Positions 8,101-15,791 of a DNA stretch of 64,000 bases are shown one piece after another (positions within the stretch are counted from its first letter, which is position 1; each line of letters begins with the position of its first letter). Under the pieces are notes generated by a model that worked only from the letters and a program-made list of their open reading frames with translations, had not been told where the DNA came from and made no database searches. The translations under genes were made by a program, and so were the position numbers. Source of the stretch: SIG701 sp045611685 (GTDB lineage Bacteria > Bacillota > Clostridia > Oscillospirales > CAG-272); NCBI GenBank assembly GCA_045611685.1, contig JAZKXO010000079.1, forward strand, positions 263,680-327,679, in the 5' to 3' direction.

Positions 8101-8255
8101 ACCACTCTATGTATTGCAAAACAAAACTTGTCGAAAGGTGTCAATGTTGTCTGTAACGGGTCGCCTTCTCTGATCCGCATGGTGCGGCGGATCTCCTTGG
8201 GGATCACGACACGGCCGAGGTCGTCAATTCTACGAACAATTCCAGTTGCTTTCAT
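8079..8255 (-). pseudogene. Truncated spoVT copy: AbrB DNA-binding domain only (58 residues)
   Basis: The first 33 or so codons match SpoVT (MKATGIVRRIDDLGRV onward to REGDP), followed by an unrelated 25-residue tail ending inside a terminator. Codons 1-10 use different synonymous codons from intact spoVT; codons 11-32 are identical at the DNA level. It keeps a good RBS (AAGGAGA) and a sigma-G-like promoter (8291-8319), so a stand-alone AbrB-type mini-protein could be made. I call it a displaced fragment, but expression is possible. Confidence 0.7.
8161..8225 (-). repeat. 65-bp direct repeat, copy 2
   Basis: Identical to 7092-7156 (spoVT codons 11-32). Homology ends abruptly on both sides. 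Confidence 0.95.
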
Positions 8256-8290
8256 ATATACATTTCTCCTTAAATTACAAATTGTGTTGT

Positions 8291-8319
8291 TATTATCTGT
8301 ATTTTGAGGAGATTTATAC
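8291..8319 (-). promoter_or_regulatory. Second copy of the spoVT-type promoter
   Basis: Minus strand: GTATA (8319-8315), 17-base spacer, GATAATA (8297-8291), which matches 6 of 7 positions of the sigma-G -10 pattern. Surrounding sequence differs from the spoVT leader while the two boxes are kept. Confidence 0.5.
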
Positions 8320-8392
8320 TGCAACAATTTACTTTTTAGACTGCTCTTAGTTTATTAACTATTGCTTGACATAATAAACAACTAATTGATAA

Positions 8393-8420
8393 TTGAAAAA
8401 CATACAAAAATCCATATAAT
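8393..8420 (+). promoter_or_regulatory. Promoter of the XRE regulator gene
   Basis: TTGAAA (8393-8398), 16-base spacer, TATAAT (8415-8420). An alternative overlapping promoter is TTGACA (8366-8371) with GATAAT (8388-8393). Confidence 0.75.
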
Positions 8421-8424
8421 AAAA

Positions 8425-8438
8425 TTGTAAGCTTACAA
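8425..8438. promoter_or_regulatory. Palindromic operator candidate TTGTAAGCTTACAA
   Basis: Perfect 14-bp palindrome centred just downstream of the -10 box, at the expected transcription start and before the RBS of an XRE-type repressor gene. The placement suggests autoregulation; the binding protein is inferred. Confidence 0.5.
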
Positions 8439-8461
8439 AAACAAATTTTGGAGGTGCCATA

Positions 8462-9571
8462 ATGACTATAAAAATTGGTGCTATTATAAAGAAACTACGC
8501 ACAGAAAATAATGTTACTCAAGACGCCCTTGCCACCGCTATCGGTGTTACACCACAAGCAATTTCTCGTTGGGAAGCAGAGGGCGGTTATCCGGATATTG
8601 AGTTACTTCCTGCTATTGCTGATTTCTTTTGTGTCAGTACAGACTGTCTTCTTGGATATAAGATGTCTGAGCGCGAAAAGAATCTTGTCGAAGTGAAAGA
8701 AGAAATGTACAGACTTGCGGAGTTTGGTGAAACTGACGAACGAATAGAATTTGTAAGAACAGCCTTTGCAAAATATCCTTCAGATTGCGAAATACGTGAA
8801 CAGCTCAGTGTATGCCTTTCTAATAAATACATTGAAACCAATGAAAAAGCATTGTTGGATGAGGCGGAAAGCCTTTCTCTTTACGTCATTGAAAACTGTA
8901 AGGACGCTGATATTTATCACGATGCAATCAATATGCTGATATGGATTTATGCCGAAAGAGATCACACTGATAAGGCTCTTAAAATTTTAGAACGTCTGAC
9001 GCCTATGAAATATTGCCGTGAATTATCAATGGCATGTTACGGTATTGGAGATGGGAACGGTGAACTCTACGATCAGGATGTCATTGACAAGCTGACAGAC
9101 TATTTGGGCATGGCTATAAGAGGTCTTGTTCTTGATAACGAGTTGCCAAACGACCCGTCCACGTGGGATAAGAAGATCAAAATGCTCAAGACAGCAAACA
9201 AGATATATTCTCTTATTTACGGAGAAGATATGATGTTCTATCATTGCCGCGTTGGCACAAATTACAGGATAATGGCGACGTATCTTATCGCACAAGGCAA
9301 GACCGAGGAGACTCTCACAGCTCTTGAAAAAAGCTGCGAGCATACAATTGCATATGATAGATCTTATCTCTGCGATCATGGTAAGAATTATACCTCAATT
9401 TTTGTAAATAGAATAGTATATCCCGAGCCCGGCAAGGATTTTAAAGAGCTGAAGGAGCATTCCCAAAGCTGTGTTATGCTTGATCACTTGCAGCAGGATA
9501 GATACAACGGCATTCGCAACAATGAGCGCTTTATAGCTATCGAAAAAGCGCTGAAAGAATACGCGAGATAA
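8462..9571 (+). CDS. XRE-family regulator with long helical-repeat C-terminus
   Basis: 369 residues. Residues 5-62 are a clear XRE helix-turn-helix (NVTQDALATAIGVTPQAISRWE). The remaining about 300 residues are helical, resembling the TPR-like sensor regions of similar clostridial regulators. RBS GGAGGTG. AT-rich compared with neighbours. It sits between the second and third partial spoVT copies, with its own promoter, operator-like palindrome and terminator. What it senses is unknown. Confidence 0.85.
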   Translation: MTIKIGAIIKKLRTENNVTQDALATAIGVTPQAISRWEAEGGYPDIELLPAIADFFCVSTDCLLGYKMSEREKNLVEVKEEMYRLAEFGETDERIEFVRTAFAKYPSDCEIREQLSVCLSNKYIETNEKALLDEAESLSLYVIENCKDADIYHDAINMLIWIYAERDHTDKALKILERLTPMKYCRELSMACYGIGDGNGELYDQDVIDKLTDYLGMAIRGLVLDNELPNDPSTWDKKIKMLKTANKIYSLIYGEDMMFYHCRVGTNYRIMATYLIAQGKTEETLTALEKSCEHTIAYDRSYLCDHGKNYTSIFVNRIVYPEPGKDFKELKEHSQSCVMLDHLQQDRYNGIRNNERFIAIEKALKEYAR

Positions 9572-9577
9572 TATCAG

Positions 9578-9605
9578 AAAGCGGAGTGAATTCCACTCCG
9601 CTTTT
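9578..9605 (+). terminator. Terminator of the XRE cassette
   Basis: Eleven-base perfect stem AAAGCGGAGTG/CACTCCGCTTT with a short AATTC loop, ending in TTTT. Sequence-related to the hairpins ending the other two units. Confidence 0.8.
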
Positions 9606-9677
9606 GCTATGTATCGGTCAAAATATACTGTTTTTCGTCAAAAATTTTTCTTCAAAAATCCCCCGAAAGCCCTGTAT

Positions 9678-9752
9678 TTATAAGGCTTTAAGCGACTTTT
9701 GTGTTATTATAACACGAGCCTCGATACGGCGTACGATTCCGGTTGCTTTCAT
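9678..9752 (-). pseudogene. Displaced 5' end of spoVT (first 10 codons)
   Basis: Starts MKATGIVRRI as in SpoVT, with DNA identical to the intact gene up to codon 11. It then switches to 14 unrelated codons and a stop. A palindrome GTGTTATTATAACAC lies just past the switch. It looks like an old 5' end left behind when a new one was supplied. The stretch 9572-9928 holds only this remnant and two hairpins, with no other gene. Confidence 0.8.
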
Positions 9753-9801
9753 ATATGAAAATCTCCTTGTTTTGCACAGATTTGCTATGTTAGTGTCTGC
9801 A
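9721..9801 (-). repeat. 81-bp direct repeat, copy 2
   Basis: Identical to 7155-7235. Beyond it, the sigma-G-like promoter elements recur at 9791-9797 and 9815-9819. Confidence 0.95.
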
Positions 9802-9860
9802 AAGAAAGGAGATTTATACTGCGGATATTTACTTTTTGGCGGGGTGTGCTGTAACAGAAC

Positions 9861-9889
9861 AACGGAGTGTTTCCACTCCGCTGTTTTTT
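9861..9889 (+). terminator. Orphan terminator-like hairpin of the third spoVT unit
   Basis: Stem CGGAGTG/CACTCCG with loop TTTC, followed by CTGTTTTTT. No plus-strand gene precedes it. It directly follows the third spoVT leader copy, as though this unit had lost, or never held, a gene. Confidence 0.6.
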
Positions 9890-9928
9890 GATTGGATTTA
9901 CGCAGGCATATTTCCTACGGCGCCGGTT

Positions 9929-10678
9929 TTATTCGTAATCCACGACGTCTACCCAAGAGAGCAAGAGCTCACGCTCGTGTGCATTACCTTTTACCGACTG
10001 CGATGCGGCAACGATGGGCATCCACTTCTGGACATACTGCTTTGCGGTATTGCTCTTACGGCAGAACAGTTCCAGATACTTTTTGGCGGTCTCACTATCG
10101 CCGTCCAGCCAGAACAACAGATACGTGCGGGCGGCATCGGCAGAGGCGTTACCCTGCGTTGCATGGGACCAGTCGATGATATAGGGCGTACCGTCCTCGG
10201 CGATAATGATGTTCGAGGGGTTGAAGTCGCCGTGGCAAACCTTGTTGTGCTTGGGCATACCTTCCAGACGGGTGTGCAGATCGTAGCGGGTGGTAGCATC
10301 CAAGCTAGTCTCACTGATTTTGCCGTTCATCTTATCCTTGAGCTTGTTGAGGTGAGCACAGGTCTTACTGTGCATTTCCAGCTGAAGATCCACGAGAAGC
10401 GAGAGATACTCTTCCTTCTTCTCCGGATTCTCTTCCATCAGCTCGGAAAGCGTCTTACCCTCGATATACTCGGATACGATTGCCCACTTGCCGTCAACGG
10501 TAGTTACCTCTAAAACCTTAGAAATGTTAAGGCCTGTTTCTTCGATGCGGGCCTGATTGAGCGCCTCATTAAGAATATCCGATTTTGAATAGCCTTCGGC
10601 AAACACCTTAATACATCTGTTGCCGTCACGGTAGACCGTCTTATGCTCTCTCGTTGCAATTACGTTTTCAAGTTTCAT
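9929..10678 (-). CDS. Phosphotransferase/aminoglycoside-phosphotransferase-family kinase-like protein
   Basis: 249 residues, APH/choline-kinase fold. The catalytic loop is CHGDFNPSNII and the metal-binding IIDWSHA follows at the expected distance. The ATP-anchoring lysine lies in the N-terminal lobe (RCIKVF). RBS AAGGAGG supports the ATG at 10678. It starts 13 bases after the adhE stop, so the two are likely cotranscribed. The substrate (antibiotic, amine, sugar or protein) cannot be inferred. Family members are common in gut Clostridia and need not confer drug resistance. Confidence 0.8.
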   Translation of the reverse strand: MKLENVIATREHKTVYRDGNRCIKVFAEGYSKSDILNEALNQARIEETGLNISKVLEVTTVDGKWAIVSEYIEGKTLSELMEENPEKKEEYLSLLVDLQLEMHSKTCAHLNKLKDKMNGKISETSLDATTRYDLHTRLEGMPKHNKVCHGDFNPSNIIIAEDGTPYIIDWSHATQGNASADAARTYLLFWLDGDSETAKKYLELFCRKSNTAKQYVQKWMPIVAASQSVKGNAHERELLLSWVDVVDYE

Positions 10679-10691
10679 TTGTGCTTCCTCC

Positions 10692-13340
10692 TTAACGGAT
10701 GATATCGGCAGCGGTGGGCTTTTCGGTTTCTTTAAAATGGTTGCCGTAGTATGCATTCAGGTACATCTGCTTGATCTCACTCATAAGAGGATAACGGGGA
10801 TTCGCGCCCGTGCACTGATCATCGAATGCCTGCTCGACCATTTCGTCAAGCCGTCCGAGGAAATCTGCCTCATCAATACCGTAATCCTTGATCGTTTCTT
10901 TAATACCCACCTTCGCCTTGAGGTCATTAATTGCTTTAATAAGATTTTCAAGCTTTTCTTCATCACTGTCGCCGCCAAGACCGAGATGGTCGGCAACCTC
11001 CGCATAGCGGGCGAGCGTGTGCGGATGATCGTACTGAGAGAAGGTGCCCATCTTATCGGGCGTCTCCGAAGCATTGAAACGGAGCACCTCTTCGATCATA
11101 AGAGCGTTGGCAACGCCGTGCGGCAGATGGTGGAACGCGCCAAGCTTGTGCGCCATCGAATGGCATACGCCGAGGAATGCGTTAGCAAACGCCATACCTG
11201 CCATAGTAGCGGCGTTCGCCATCTTCTCGCGTGCCTCCACGTCGGTCTGACCGTTCTCGTATGCACGGGGCAGATATTTAAAGATATTTTTAAGGGCACC
11301 AAGCGCCAAGCCGTCCGTGTAATCGGTGGCCAGCATGGCGGCATACGCCTCCAAGGCGTGGGTAACCGCGTCAATACCGGATGCGGCGGTAAGCCCGCGG
11401 GGAGCGCTCATATGGAAATCGGTATCAATGATTGCCATATCGGGCAGAAGCTCATAATCGGCAAGGGGATACTTTACGCCGGTCTTCTCGTCGGTGATAA
11501 CGGCGAAGGGCGTAACCTCGGAACCGGTACCCGCAGAGGTCGGGACAGCGATAAAGTATGCCTTCTCGCCCATCTTGGGGAAGGTATATACACGCTTGCG
11601 GATATCAATGAAACGCATTGCCATATCCATAAAGTCTGCATCGGGATGCTCGTAGAGCACCCACATGATCTTCGCCGCGTCCATAGCGGACCCGCCGCCG
11701 AGTGCGATGATCGTGTCAGGGCGGAACGCCGCCATCTGCTTTGCGCCCTCGGTTGCGTTTTTAAGAGTCGGGTCGGGCTGAACGTCAAAGAAGGTGGCGT
11801 GTGCGATACCCATTTCGTCAAGTTTATCGGTAATCGGCTTGGTATAGCCGTTCTCGTAGAGGAAGGTGTCGGTGACGATAAACGCTTTCTTGGCACCGCG
11901 CACGCTTCTGAGCTCGTCGAGAGCTACGGGTAAGCATCCTTTTTTGATATATACCTTTTCAGGTGCACGGAACCAAAGCATATTTTCCCTTCTTTCTGCT
12001 ACTGTCTTTATGTTCAAAAGGTGTTTAACGCCTACGTTCTCGGAGACCGAGTTGCCGCCCCAGGAGCCGCAACCCAAGGTAAGCGACGGAGCGAGCTTAA
12101 AGTTGTAAAGATCGCCGATACCGCCGTGAGACGAGGGCGTGTTCACAAGAACACGGCAGGTCTTCATACGTGAAGCGAAGGTGTTCAGCTTCTCCGTTTC
12201 GGTTACTTCGTTAAGATATACGGAAGAAGTGTGGCCGTAACCGCCATCGGCGACGAGCTGCTCCGCCTTGTCAAGCGCTTCAGAGAAATCCTTCGCCTTG
12301 TACATAGCAAGGACGGGGCTGAGCTTTTCGTGCGCGAACTCCTCGGAGAGATCTACACTCTCCACCTCACCGATGAGTATCTTCGTTCCCCCGGGAACGG
12401 TAACGCCCGCAATCGACGCAATCTTGGCGGCAGACTGACCGACGATCTTCGCATTCAGTGCACCGTTGATGATGATGGTCTTACGAACCTTTTCCGTTTC
12501 TTCGGGATCGAGGAAATAGCATCCGCGACCGGCGAACTCTTTTTTGACCGCATCGTAAATACTCTCCAGCACGATAACGGACTGCTCAGACGCACAAATC
12601 ATGCCGTTATCGAACGTTTTGGAATGGATGATAGAGTTAACCGCCAAAAGGATATCGGCGGACTCGTCAATGATTGCGGGCGTGTTACCGGCGCCAACGC
12701 CCACAGCAGGCTTACCGCTTGAATAAGCCGCCTTCACCATACCGGGGCCGCCGGTAGCAAGGATGATGTCAGCCTCCTTCATAACGGTGTTGGTCATTTC
12801 AAGGGAAGGAACGTCGATCCAGTCAATGATTCCCTCGGGAGCACCGGCAGCGACCGCGGCCTCAAGAACAAGCTTTGCGGCGGCGATGGTGCTGTTTTTT
12901 GCTCTCGGATGGGGACTGATGATGATCGCGTTGCGGGTTTTGAGAGCCAGGAGACATTTGAATATAGCGGTAGAAGTCGGGTTCGTGGTGGGAATAACCG
13001 CCGCGATAACACCGATTGGCTCCGCGATCTTCTTGATGCCGAAGGCTTTGTCTTCTTCGATCACACCGCAGGTCTTCGTATTCTTGTATGCATTGTAAAT
13101 GTATTCGGAAGCGTAGTTGTTTTTGATAACCTTATCTTCCACAATACCCATGCCGGTTTCTTCAACCGCCATCTTTGCAAGAGGGATTCTTGCTTTATTT
13201 GCAGCAGAAGCCGCGGCAAGGAAGATCTTATCGACCTGCTCCTGGGTGAAAAGTGCAAACGCCTTCTGCGCCTGACGGGTACGGGCGATAGCGCTGAGCA
13301 GCGTCTCCATACTGTCCACAGCGGGATAAACTTTCTCCAT
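10692..13340 (-). CDS. adhE: Bifunctional acetaldehyde-CoA/alcohol dehydrogenase
   Basis: 882 residues, full AdhE length. The N-terminal aldehyde dehydrogenase half carries the catalytic Cys249 in NGMICASEQS. The C-terminal iron-dependent alcohol dehydrogenase half has the ALGGGSAMDAAK nucleotide motif and metal ligands in HSMAHKLGAFHH. It converts acetyl-CoA via acetaldehyde to ethanol, reoxidising two NADH; AdhE forms filaments called spirosomes. The ATG at 13340 is chosen over 13388 because AAGGAGG precedes it. A promoter is seen at 13485-13513, giving a leader of about 140 bases. Confidence 0.96.
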   Translation of the reverse strand: MEKVYPAVDSMETLLSAIARTRQAQKAFALFTQEQVDKIFLAAASAANKARIPLAKMAVEETGMGIVEDKVIKNNYASEYIYNAYKNTKTCGVIEEDKAFGIKKIAEPIGVIAAVIPTTNPTSTAIFKCLLALKTRNAIIISPHPRAKNSTIAAAKLVLEAAVAAGAPEGIIDWIDVPSLEMTNTVMKEADIILATGGPGMVKAAYSSGKPAVGVGAGNTPAIIDESADILLAVNSIIHSKTFDNGMICASEQSVIVLESIYDAVKKEFAGRGCYFLDPEETEKVRKTIIINGALNAKIVGQSAAKIASIAGVTVPGGTKILIGEVESVDLSEEFAHEKLSPVLAMYKAKDFSEALDKAEQLVADGGYGHTSSVYLNEVTETEKLNTFASRMKTCRVLVNTPSSHGGIGDLYNFKLAPSLTLGCGSWGGNSVSENVGVKHLLNIKTVAERRENMLWFRAPEKVYIKKGCLPVALDELRSVRGAKKAFIVTDTFLYENGYTKPITDKLDEMGIAHATFFDVQPDPTLKNATEGAKQMAAFRPDTIIALGGGSAMDAAKIMWVLYEHPDADFMDMAMRFIDIRKRVYTFPKMGEKAYFIAVPTSAGTGSEVTPFAVITDEKTGVKYPLADYELLPDMAIIDTDFHMSAPRGLTAASGIDAVTHALEAYAAMLATDYTDGLALGALKNIFKYLPRAYENGQTDVEAREKMANAATMAGMAFANAFLGVCHSMAHKLGAFHHLPHGVANALMIEEVLRFNASETPDKMGTFSQYDHPHTLARYAEVADHLGLGGDSDEEKLENLIKAINDLKAKVGIKETIKDYGIDEADFLGRLDEMVEQAFDDQCTGANPRYPLMSEIKQMYLNAYYGNHFKETEKPTAADIIR

Positions 13341-13379
13341 AAATAATGCCTCCTTGTGCTTTGACTTAATCATGTTTTT

Positions 13380-13398
13380 ATTGTGCATTCAGCACAAT
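13380..13398. promoter_or_regulatory. Rex-like inverted repeat in the adhE leader
   Basis: ATTGTGC-ATTCA-GCACAAT, a seven-base perfect inverted repeat. The Rex redox-repressor pattern TTGTG-N8-CACAA is nearly met, but the spacer is N7 and the site lies downstream of the promoter. It could be a hairpin rather than an operator. Confidence 0.35.
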
Positions 13399-13484
13399 GT
13401 GCAATGTGACAATGTAATCATCGGACACCCAGCTCGGCTGCGATTTTCACAAAAATAACACGTCGCAAAATTGTCCGCTTAATA

Positions 13485-13513
13485 AATATACCACAAAACG
13501 CCAAACAAATCAA
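13485..13513 (-). promoter_or_regulatory. adhE promoter
   Basis: Minus strand: TTGATT (13513-13508), 17-base spacer, TATATT (13490-13485). The 377-base gap 13341-13717 otherwise holds the leader hairpin, a direct repeat and the divergent transporter promoter. Confidence 0.75.
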
Positions 13514-13562
13514 GCATACAACTGCAAAAACATATCTGTTGTAAAAATGTGATTTTTGTTCA

Positions 13563-13597
13563 ATGTGTTAAAACGCTTCAGGTTTCATGTGTTAAAA
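13563..13597. repeat. Direct repeat ATGTGTTAAAA in the adhE/transporter intergenic region
   Basis: Two copies (13563-13573 and 13587-13597), 24 bases apart, between the divergent promoters. Possible regulator half-sites; nothing further can be shown. Confidence 0.5.
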
Positions 13598-13646
13598 GCA
13601 GACATAGACGTGAAATTCACTTTCCCGCGTGATCCCCAAAAAAGCA

Positions 13647-13675
13647 TTGACACCGCGCCACGCTTGATATATACT
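13647..13675 (+). promoter_or_regulatory. Transporter promoter
   Basis: TTGACA (13647-13652), 17-base spacer, TATACT (13670-13675). Confidence 0.8.
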
Positions 13676-13694
13676 ATTTAAAGGTACTTAAATA
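13675..13694. promoter_or_regulatory. Operator candidate at the transporter start site
   Basis: Inverted repeat TATTTAA-N6-TTAAATA overlapping the end of the -10 box and the predicted transcription start, a typical repressor position. Confidence 0.4.
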
Positions 13695-13717
13695 CCACGA
13701 AACAGGGGTGTAGGGCA

Positions 13718-15001
13718 ATGAACAGAACGGACCATATAAAAAAAGCCACGGTCTCGCCAAGGCTTCAAAAGCAGGCGTGGCTCGTCCTTTTGAGCTTCGG
13801 ATTTACATATCTCTTTTTCTACAATGGCCGTCAGAACATAAACCTTGTAATGACGCAGATGGCAGAACAGCTCGGATCGACCACCGCGGCACTCGGCGTC
13901 GTTTCGTCGGCGCTCTTCTGGTGCTATGCGTTCGGCCAGCTGATAAACGGACGCCTTGGCGCCTGGTTCGGCTACAAACGCTTTATCATGGTCGGCGTTG
14001 TTGCCAGTGCCGCTCTCAACGTGATCATTTCGTTCCAGACCAGCATCCCCGTTATCGCCATTCTTTGGGGACTGAACGGATTTTTCCAGTCGATGGTGTG
14101 GTCGAACGGACTCGGCGTCGTAAACAAATGGTGGCCGAAGGAGAAGCGCGGCTTTTCCACCGGCCTTGCCACGTTCTTCTCGGGTATGGCGCAGGTCGTA
14201 ACCTACCTCACGATCCTCCTTTGCCTTGAACTGAATCCCGAATGGGGCTGGCGCTCTGCGTTCCGTTTCCCGATGATCCCGATGCTCCTCATACTCATAG
14301 CGTTCGCCATGTTTTTCAAAAGCTCCCCGAAGGACGCCGGCTTTGAGGTCCTCGAGGAAGTAGACGGCCGCGACACCGAGCTTGAAGAAAAGATCAAGAG
14401 CCACGGTTTTTTGTACCCCTATAAGGTCCTCTTCTCCGAGCCGAAAGTGATCCTTTTCTGCTTTATATCCGCGATTGCGGGTATCGGCAGATACGGTCTT
14501 CTTACGTGGATCCCGACGTATTTTACCGAACAACTCGGTCTTGCCATAAAGGACGGTATTTTCAGCTCTATTCTCCTGCCGATCGGACAAGCATGCGCTA
14601 TGTTCGTCTTCCCAATCATCACGGACAAGCTTCTTCGCGGCAAGCGTGAGCCGATGCTCGTTATCGCATCTCTCGTAACCATCGGTGGTATGCTCGTATT
14701 TCCGTTCATAAAGCAGCAGGCGGCAGCCTCCGCCATGCTCTTCTTCCTCGGCGTATTCGCCATGGTAACGGGCGTTATCTGGACGATTGCGGGTGATATC
14801 GGCGGCAAGGCCTTCTCCTCTACCGTCGTCGGGGTATTTGACTGGGCGGTGTACATGGGCGCGGCGCTGCAGGCATCCCTTTTCGGATTCGTGAAAGACC
14901 GCTTCGGCTGGTCCTCCATTTTCATTATAATCGCAGTGCTTTACGTGATTCTTTTGATCCTCACACTCACAGCACGCAAAATGAAAACGAAAAATATTTA
15001 A
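13718..15001 (+). CDS. MFS transporter, organophosphate:phosphate antiporter (GlpT/UhpT-like) family
   Basis: 427 residues with about 12 hydrophobic segments. FFYNGRQNINLV in the first helix and GRLGAWFGYKRF between helices 2 and 3 match the OPA branch of the major facilitator superfamily, which exchanges phosphorylated sugars or glycerol 3-phosphate for inorganic phosphate. Monocistronic, with its own promoter, operator-like palindrome and terminator. The substrate cannot be assigned; some OPA relatives carry non-phosphorylated acids. Confidence 0.82.
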   Translation: MNRTDHIKKATVSPRLQKQAWLVLLSFGFTYLFFYNGRQNINLVMTQMAEQLGSTTAALGVVSSALFWCYAFGQLINGRLGAWFGYKRFIMVGVVASAALNVIISFQTSIPVIAILWGLNGFFQSMVWSNGLGVVNKWWPKEKRGFSTGLATFFSGMAQVVTYLTILLCLELNPEWGWRSAFRFPMIPMLLILIAFAMFFKSSPKDAGFEVLEEVDGRDTELEEKIKSHGFLYPYKVLFSEPKVILFCFISAIAGIGRYGLLTWIPTYFTEQLGLAIKDGIFSSILLPIGQACAMFVFPIITDKLLRGKREPMLVIASLVTIGGMLVFPFIKQQAAASAMLFFLGVFAMVTGVIWTIAGDIGGKAFSSTVVGVFDWAVYMGAALQASLFGFVKDRFGWSSIFIIIAVLYVILLILTLTARKMKTKNI

Positions 15002-15003
15002 AC

Positions 15004-15037
15004 AAAAAAACGCGGATGGAACTCCCTCCGCGTTTTT
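15004..15037 (+). terminator. Transporter terminator
   Basis: Stem ACGCGGA/TCCGCGT, loop of ten bases, followed by TTTTTC. Confidence 0.8.
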
Positions 15038-15108
15038 CTTTTATTCAAATTCTTTTGGGAAAATTTTCAACATTTTATGCATTTTAATCATTTTTCTTCT
15101 TTAATATA

Positions 15109-15137
15109 TTGAACAACTTATTAAGATGTGATATAAT
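15109..15137 (+). promoter_or_regulatory. Exopolysaccharide cluster promoter
   Basis: TTGAAC (15109-15114), 17-base spacer, TATAAT (15132-15137). The leader of about 100 bases contains a GC-rich imperfect hairpin (about 15195-15222) with no U run after it; no known riboswitch class was recognised. Confidence 0.75.
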
Positions 15138-15244
15138 GAATATAATTGGCATAAGAATGCAATCCTCCCGGCAGTAATATACTCTCACAACACGGGTCCA
15201 CGGGTGATTTCCCCGGGCCAAATCACGGAAAGGCGGAACACCGT

Positions 15245-15769
15245 TTGAATAAAAATCTACTGATCGTCGGTGCAGGCATGTACGCCGTCGTGGCGTTTGA
15301 GATCGCCGCCGACATGGGTACGTTTGACAAAATTGACTTCGTGGACGACAACGCAAAAGCGACACCAAACGGAATCGAAGTCATAGGAACGACGGACGAT
15401 ATCGAAAAGCTTTCCTCATCATACACGAGCATAATCGTCGCGATCGGCAATCCCGAGGTGCGGCTTCCCCTTATTGAACGAATCCGGGAAAATACGTCGT
15501 GCCGCATAGCAACCCTCATTTCCCCCAAAGCACACGTATCCATCTCCGCCGAGATCGGCGAAGGATGCATCATCGAACCGATGGCAGTCGTACATACCGC
15601 CTCCGTGCTCGGGACAGGGTGCATCGTTTCCGCCGGCGCCGTCATCAATCACGCGAGCACATGCTGTGATGCCGTTCACGTGGATTGCGGCGCCATCGTA
15701 GCAGGCTATTCTTTCGTCCCCCCAAAAACGAAAATCCAAAGTGGGGACGTTTATAAAAACGTCAAGTAA
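15245..15769 (+). CDS. NeuD/PglD-family sugar O- or N-acyltransferase
   Basis: 174 residues. The N-terminal nucleotide-sugar binding half (LLIVGAGMYA) is followed by left-handed beta-helix hexapeptide repeats (IGEGCIIEPMAVVH and following), the layout of NeuD/PglD acetyltransferases. It should transfer an acetyl group from acetyl-CoA to a sugar precursor of the polymer. The start is TTG at 15245 with GAAAGGCGG upstream. First gene of the cluster, just before the PglC-like transferase, an order also seen in pgl-type loci. No matching aminotransferase is in the window, so O-acetylation is as likely as N-acetylation. Confidence 0.8.
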   Translation: MNKNLLIVGAGMYAVVAFEIAADMGTFDKIDFVDDNAKATPNGIEVIGTTDDIEKLSSSYTSIIVAIGNPEVRLPLIERIRENTSCRIATLISPKAHVSISAEIGEGCIIEPMAVVHTASVLGTGCIVSAGAVINHASTCCDAVHVDCGAIVAGYSFVPPKTKIQSGDVYKNVK

Positions 15770-15791
15770 TTGAATCGAGGAGAATCTAAAC

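Noticed and set aside
7092..9801. CRISPR-like array or tandem duplication at the spoVT repeats
   Set aside because: Repeat copies are 65-81 bp, only two of each, with spacers of 1-2.6 kb containing genes. The two homology blocks cover different parts of spoVT, unlike either a CRISPR or a simple duplication.
9836..10513. 225-codon plus-strand frame
   Set aside because: Antisense to the APH-like gene, which has catalytic motifs and a strong RBS.
13341..13388. adhE start at 13388
   Set aside because: The 16 extra codons overlap the leader hairpin region and have no RBS, while AAGGAGG precedes the ATG at 13340.
15138..15244. Riboswitch in the EPS leader
   Set aside because: A GC-rich hairpin is visible, but no known aptamer core or terminator/anti-terminator pair was recognised.
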